Below, in pieces: positions 32,944 through 35,075 of a DNA stretch of 35,075 bases (positions are counted from its first letter, which is position 1; each line of letters opens with the position of its first letter). Position numbers and translations under genes: made by a program. The notes under the pieces were generated by a model, which was given only the letters and a program-made list of their open reading frames with translations, made no database searches and was not told the DNA's origin. This stretch comes from Scybalomonas sp905214925 (GTDB taxonomy: Bacteria; Bacillota; Clostridia; Lachnospirales; Lachnospiraceae): NCBI GenBank assembly GCA_905214925.1, contig CAJMOB010000035.1, positions 1 to 35,075 of the forward strand, in the 5' to 3' direction.

Positions 32944-33858
32944 TTACTCTCCTCCTTCAATATAAGAATGTTTCATTTTCCATTTTCCTGCTAAAACAGG
33001 AATACATAACGCAACTGCTACCAATATTGCTGAAAGAAGTTTCATATCATTTGGATTCATACCAAGTCGAAGTACAACCGCGCGAATGACAAAGTATACC
33101 ATAGATCCTAAAACAGCAGATATTAACTTACTTCCAAAGGACAGACATTTCTTCATTAACATCTCTCCAATAACAATGGCTGCTAACCCAATAACAATAG
33201 AGCCCGTACCAGAGTTAATATCCCCAAATTTATTCATCTGGCATACTAAACCACCTGATAAACCAACTAATCCATTGCTGATCATAAGGGCTAATACTTT
33301 TGTCCACTTTACATTCACACCTAATGCTCGGATCATATGTTCATTATTCCCTGTAGCACGAAGTGCAGCACCAACTTCTGTACCAAAAAGCCAATACAAA
33401 ATAATAACGAGAATGGCTATAATTACAAGCCCAATTACTAACACTACAGACGCCTGTGTCCAACCTGTCATTTCCACAAGTGAAGTAAATATTGTCTTTT
33501 GATTCAATAACGTAATATTAGCAGCTCCACTCATAATTCTTAAATTGATAGACCAAAGGCCAATCTGTGTTAAAATTCCAGCTAAAATTGCAGGAATCTC
33601 AAGCACTGTATGTAAAAAACCAGTTACGGCTCCCGCTAAAATTCCAGCACCTAATGAAAGAATCAATGCCACAATCGCATTCATTCCATAATTCACCATA
33701 AGGGCTGCACAAAGACAACTTCCAAGAGCAAAGCTTCCATCCACTGTCAAATCGGCAATATCCATAATCCGAAATGTAATATAAACTCCTAATGCCATAA
33801 TTCCATAAATAATTCCTTGTGATATGGCTCCTTCTATCGAAACTAACCAAGCACCCAT
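32944..33858 (-). CDS. ABC transporter permease (304 aa)
   Basis: A membrane subunit of the LivH/RbsC-like permease fold. Seen: about eight hydrophobic helices, ITFRIMDIADLTVDGSFALG near residue 28-47 (a landmark of this permease group) and GLSGGLVCQMNKFGDINSGTG near 200. GGAGG lies before ATG 33858. It lies between the binding-protein and ATPase genes, with a 2-bp gap to the ATPase start. Confidence 0.9.
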   Translation of the reverse strand: MGAWLVSIEGAISQGIIYGIMALGVYITFRIMDIADLTVDGSFALGSCLCAALMVNYGMNAIVALILSLGAGILAGAVTGFLHTVLEIPAILAGILTQIGLWSINLRIMSGAANITLLNQKTIFTSLVEMTGWTQASVVLVIGLVIIAILVIILYWLFGTEVGAALRATGNNEHMIRALGVNVKWTKVLALMISNGLVGLSGGLVCQMNKFGDINSGTGSIVIGLAAIVIGEMLMKKCLSFGSKLISAVLGSMVYFVIRAVVLRLGMNPNDMKLLSAILVAVALCIPVLAGKWKMKHSYIEGGE

Positions 33859-33925
33859 TGCTTTTCCTCCAAAAACTCAGAACTAATTTTTAACTTTTAT
33901 TGTTTTATTTCTTCCATTTTTCTTT

Positions 33926-34912
33926 TTATTTCTCAACTACAGAAGTATCAATACCAAGTGTTTTTGCTGTTTCTTCATTAATCGAAAGTTTATATTCATC
34001 ATCCTCTAAATATCCAATTGGAATTTCTCCTGCTTTCTTCTCTCCTTTTAAAATCTGAACAGCCATCTCTCCTGCTTTATAGCCTAATGTTTCATAATTA
34101 ACACTATAAGTTGCTAAAGCTCCCGCTTCCACCTGATTTTCTTCTCCGGCAATAATTGGAAGTTTATTTTCATTGGCTACCATTGCTACTGTTGCCATAG
34201 CATTTGAAATAACATTATCCGTTGGAGCATAAATAACATCCACTTTATTTACCATAGACTCTACTACTGTTTGAATCTCATTGGAATTTGATACAGTAAA
34301 GTCTTTTGCTTCAAGTCCATTTTGTTCACAGACTTCTTTTACAAGACTTGCTTGCAACTTTGAATTGGCTTCCGCTGAACAATATAAGATTCCGACTGTC
34401 TTCGCATCTGGGATTAATTGTTTTAGTAAAGTGATTTGTTTTTCCACTGGATTTAAATCTGATGTCCCTGTCACATTACCTCCTGGTGCGTCATTACTTT
34501 TTACAAGGCCCGCATCGGCAGGATCAGTAACTGCTGTTAAAACAATTGGAATTTCTGTTGTTAAACCAGCTGTAGCCTGTGCTGCTGGAGTTGCAATTGT
34601 AAAAATCAGATCATCTCTGTCATTTACCATCTTTTCTGCAATGGTTTTCGCTGTACTCTGATCACCAGATGCGTTTTGTTGATCTACACTATAATCAATT
34701 CCTGATTCTTTTAACGCTTTGATAAATCCAGCATTTGCTTGATCTAAAGCCGGATGTTGTTGATATTGAAAAATTCCTATTTTATATCCTTTTTCTCCAT
34801 TCCCTGAAGATACCGTTTCTTTTGCATTATTTCCACAGCCAACAAGCATTGCACATGCCATCACACCTGCCATAGATACAGCCATTATTTTTTTCAAAAA
34901 ATTCTTTTCCAT
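33926..34912 (-). CDS. ABC transporter substrate-binding lipoprotein (328 aa)
   Basis: A binding protein of the ABC_sub_bind family (TrpX-like). Seen: a lipoprotein signal with MLVGC lipobox (residues ~22-26), then KIGIFQYQQHPALDQANAGF, the hallmark start of this family, a repeated alpha/beta layout with IFTIATPAAQAT and PIVLTAVTDPADAGLV, and C-terminal INEETAKTLGI. AGGAGAG lies nine bases before ATG 34912. First gene of the operon. Tryptophan is the best-known ligand in the family, but other amino acids or small aromatics are possible. Confidence 0.9.
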   Translation of the reverse strand: MEKNFLKKIMAVSMAGVMACAMLVGCGNNAKETVSSGNGEKGYKIGIFQYQQHPALDQANAGFIKALKESGIDYSVDQQNASGDQSTAKTIAEKMVNDRDDLIFTIATPAAQATAGLTTEIPIVLTAVTDPADAGLVKSNDAPGGNVTGTSDLNPVEKQITLLKQLIPDAKTVGILYCSAEANSKLQASLVKEVCEQNGLEAKDFTVSNSNEIQTVVESMVNKVDVIYAPTDNVISNAMATVAMVANENKLPIIAGEENQVEAGALATYSVNYETLGYKAGEMAVQILKGEKKAGEIPIGYLEDDEYKLSINEETAKTLGIDTSVVEK

Positions 34913-35000
34913 ACTAAATCTCTCCTCTTATGGATTTTTACTTTTTCACCACAACGCTTTGTTGCGTTGCGCTTTAAACTATTAAAGTATTATAGCTTCT

Positions 35001-35029
35001 ATAGTAGCACTATTCTTTTTATTTGTCAA
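35001..35029 (-). promoter_or_regulatory. Promoter of the TrpXYZ-like operon
   Basis: On the minus strand TTGACA (35024-35029), 17 bases, TACTAT (35001-35006). The leader of about 80 bases contains a small hairpin (CAACGC / GCGTTG, 34952-34969) but no T-box consensus. Confidence 0.7.
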
Positions 35030-35052
35030 TGTAAGAATTTTTTCGGTTGTTA

Positions 35053-35058
35053 TTGACA
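35053..35058 (+). promoter_or_regulatory. -35 box of a divergent promoter at the right edge
   Basis: TTGACA on the plus strand. A -10 at 17-base spacing would start at 35076, one base outside the window. ATTGACAAA here and TTTGTCAAT at 35022-35030 form a 9-bp inverted repeat, so both divergent -35 boxes lie in symmetric sequence. Confidence 0.4.
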
Positions 35059-35075
35059 AATTTTTATTTATTTTA

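Noticed and set aside
34913..35000. T-box riboswitch upstream of the TrpXYZ-like operon
   Set aside because: The leader is only ~80 bases and lacks the T-box and antiterminator consensus.

Overview
The window looks like chromosome of a low-G+C anaerobic Firmicute, most likely a Lachnospiraceae-type gut Clostridium. The evidence is the AT-rich sequence, strong AGGAGG ribosome sites, a six-gene Rnf operon in clostridial order (C-D-G-E-A-B), a YlmC/YmxH sporulation protein next to nrdR, and an oxygen-defence pair of flavodiiron protein and rubredoxin fusion. No rRNA, tRNA or CRISPR array was seen.

Region 1 (1 to about 6012) is an accessory island. It holds the tail of an unknown gene, a conserved protein of unknown function, a secreted ComEC-like metallo-hydrolase lipoprotein, a restriction-modification cassette and a SymE-like toxin. 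The cassette has one D12-class adenine methyltransferase between two paralogous BglII/BstYI-type endonucleases. The island ends inside yifB (comM-like): that gene keeps its N-terminal and ATPase parts, then loses homology right after an Ala-Met-Asn in the ATPase domain. The left part of the island is visibly richer in G+C than the rest. The island's other end and the missing 3' part of yifB should lie left of the window.

Region 2 (6013-17867) is core chromosome, all on the minus strand: truncated yifB, nrdR, ymxH, the rnfCDGEAB operon, a DUF5662 gene, cysE and topB. The rnf promoter is well formed and has a near-consensus Rex operator just upstream of its -35 box, which fits redox (NADH/NAD+) control of an NADH:ferredoxin ion pump.

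Region 3 (18054-19765, plus strand) is a MarR regulator with a FUSC-family membrane protein. A palindromic operator covers the MarR promoter -10 box.

Region 4 (19766-27287, minus strand) has a carbohydrate ABC importer without its ATPase (binding protein and two permeases). Next is a two-gene operon encoding an acyl-CoA dehydrogenase/EtfA/rubredoxin triple fusion and a flavodiiron protein, which reads as a complete electron route to O2. A degenerate intergenic repeat of about 130 bp occurs at 19760 and 23859 and carries a minus-strand terminator at one end.

Region 5 (27528-35029, minus strand) has a copper P-type ATPase gene followed closely by tcdA and nfo, behind a CsoR-type copper operator. 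The last 70 codons of copA form a CopZ-like domain with its own ribosome site and ATG. The window ends with a three-gene ABC importer of the TrpXYZ-like type and the start of a divergent promoter that runs off the right edge.
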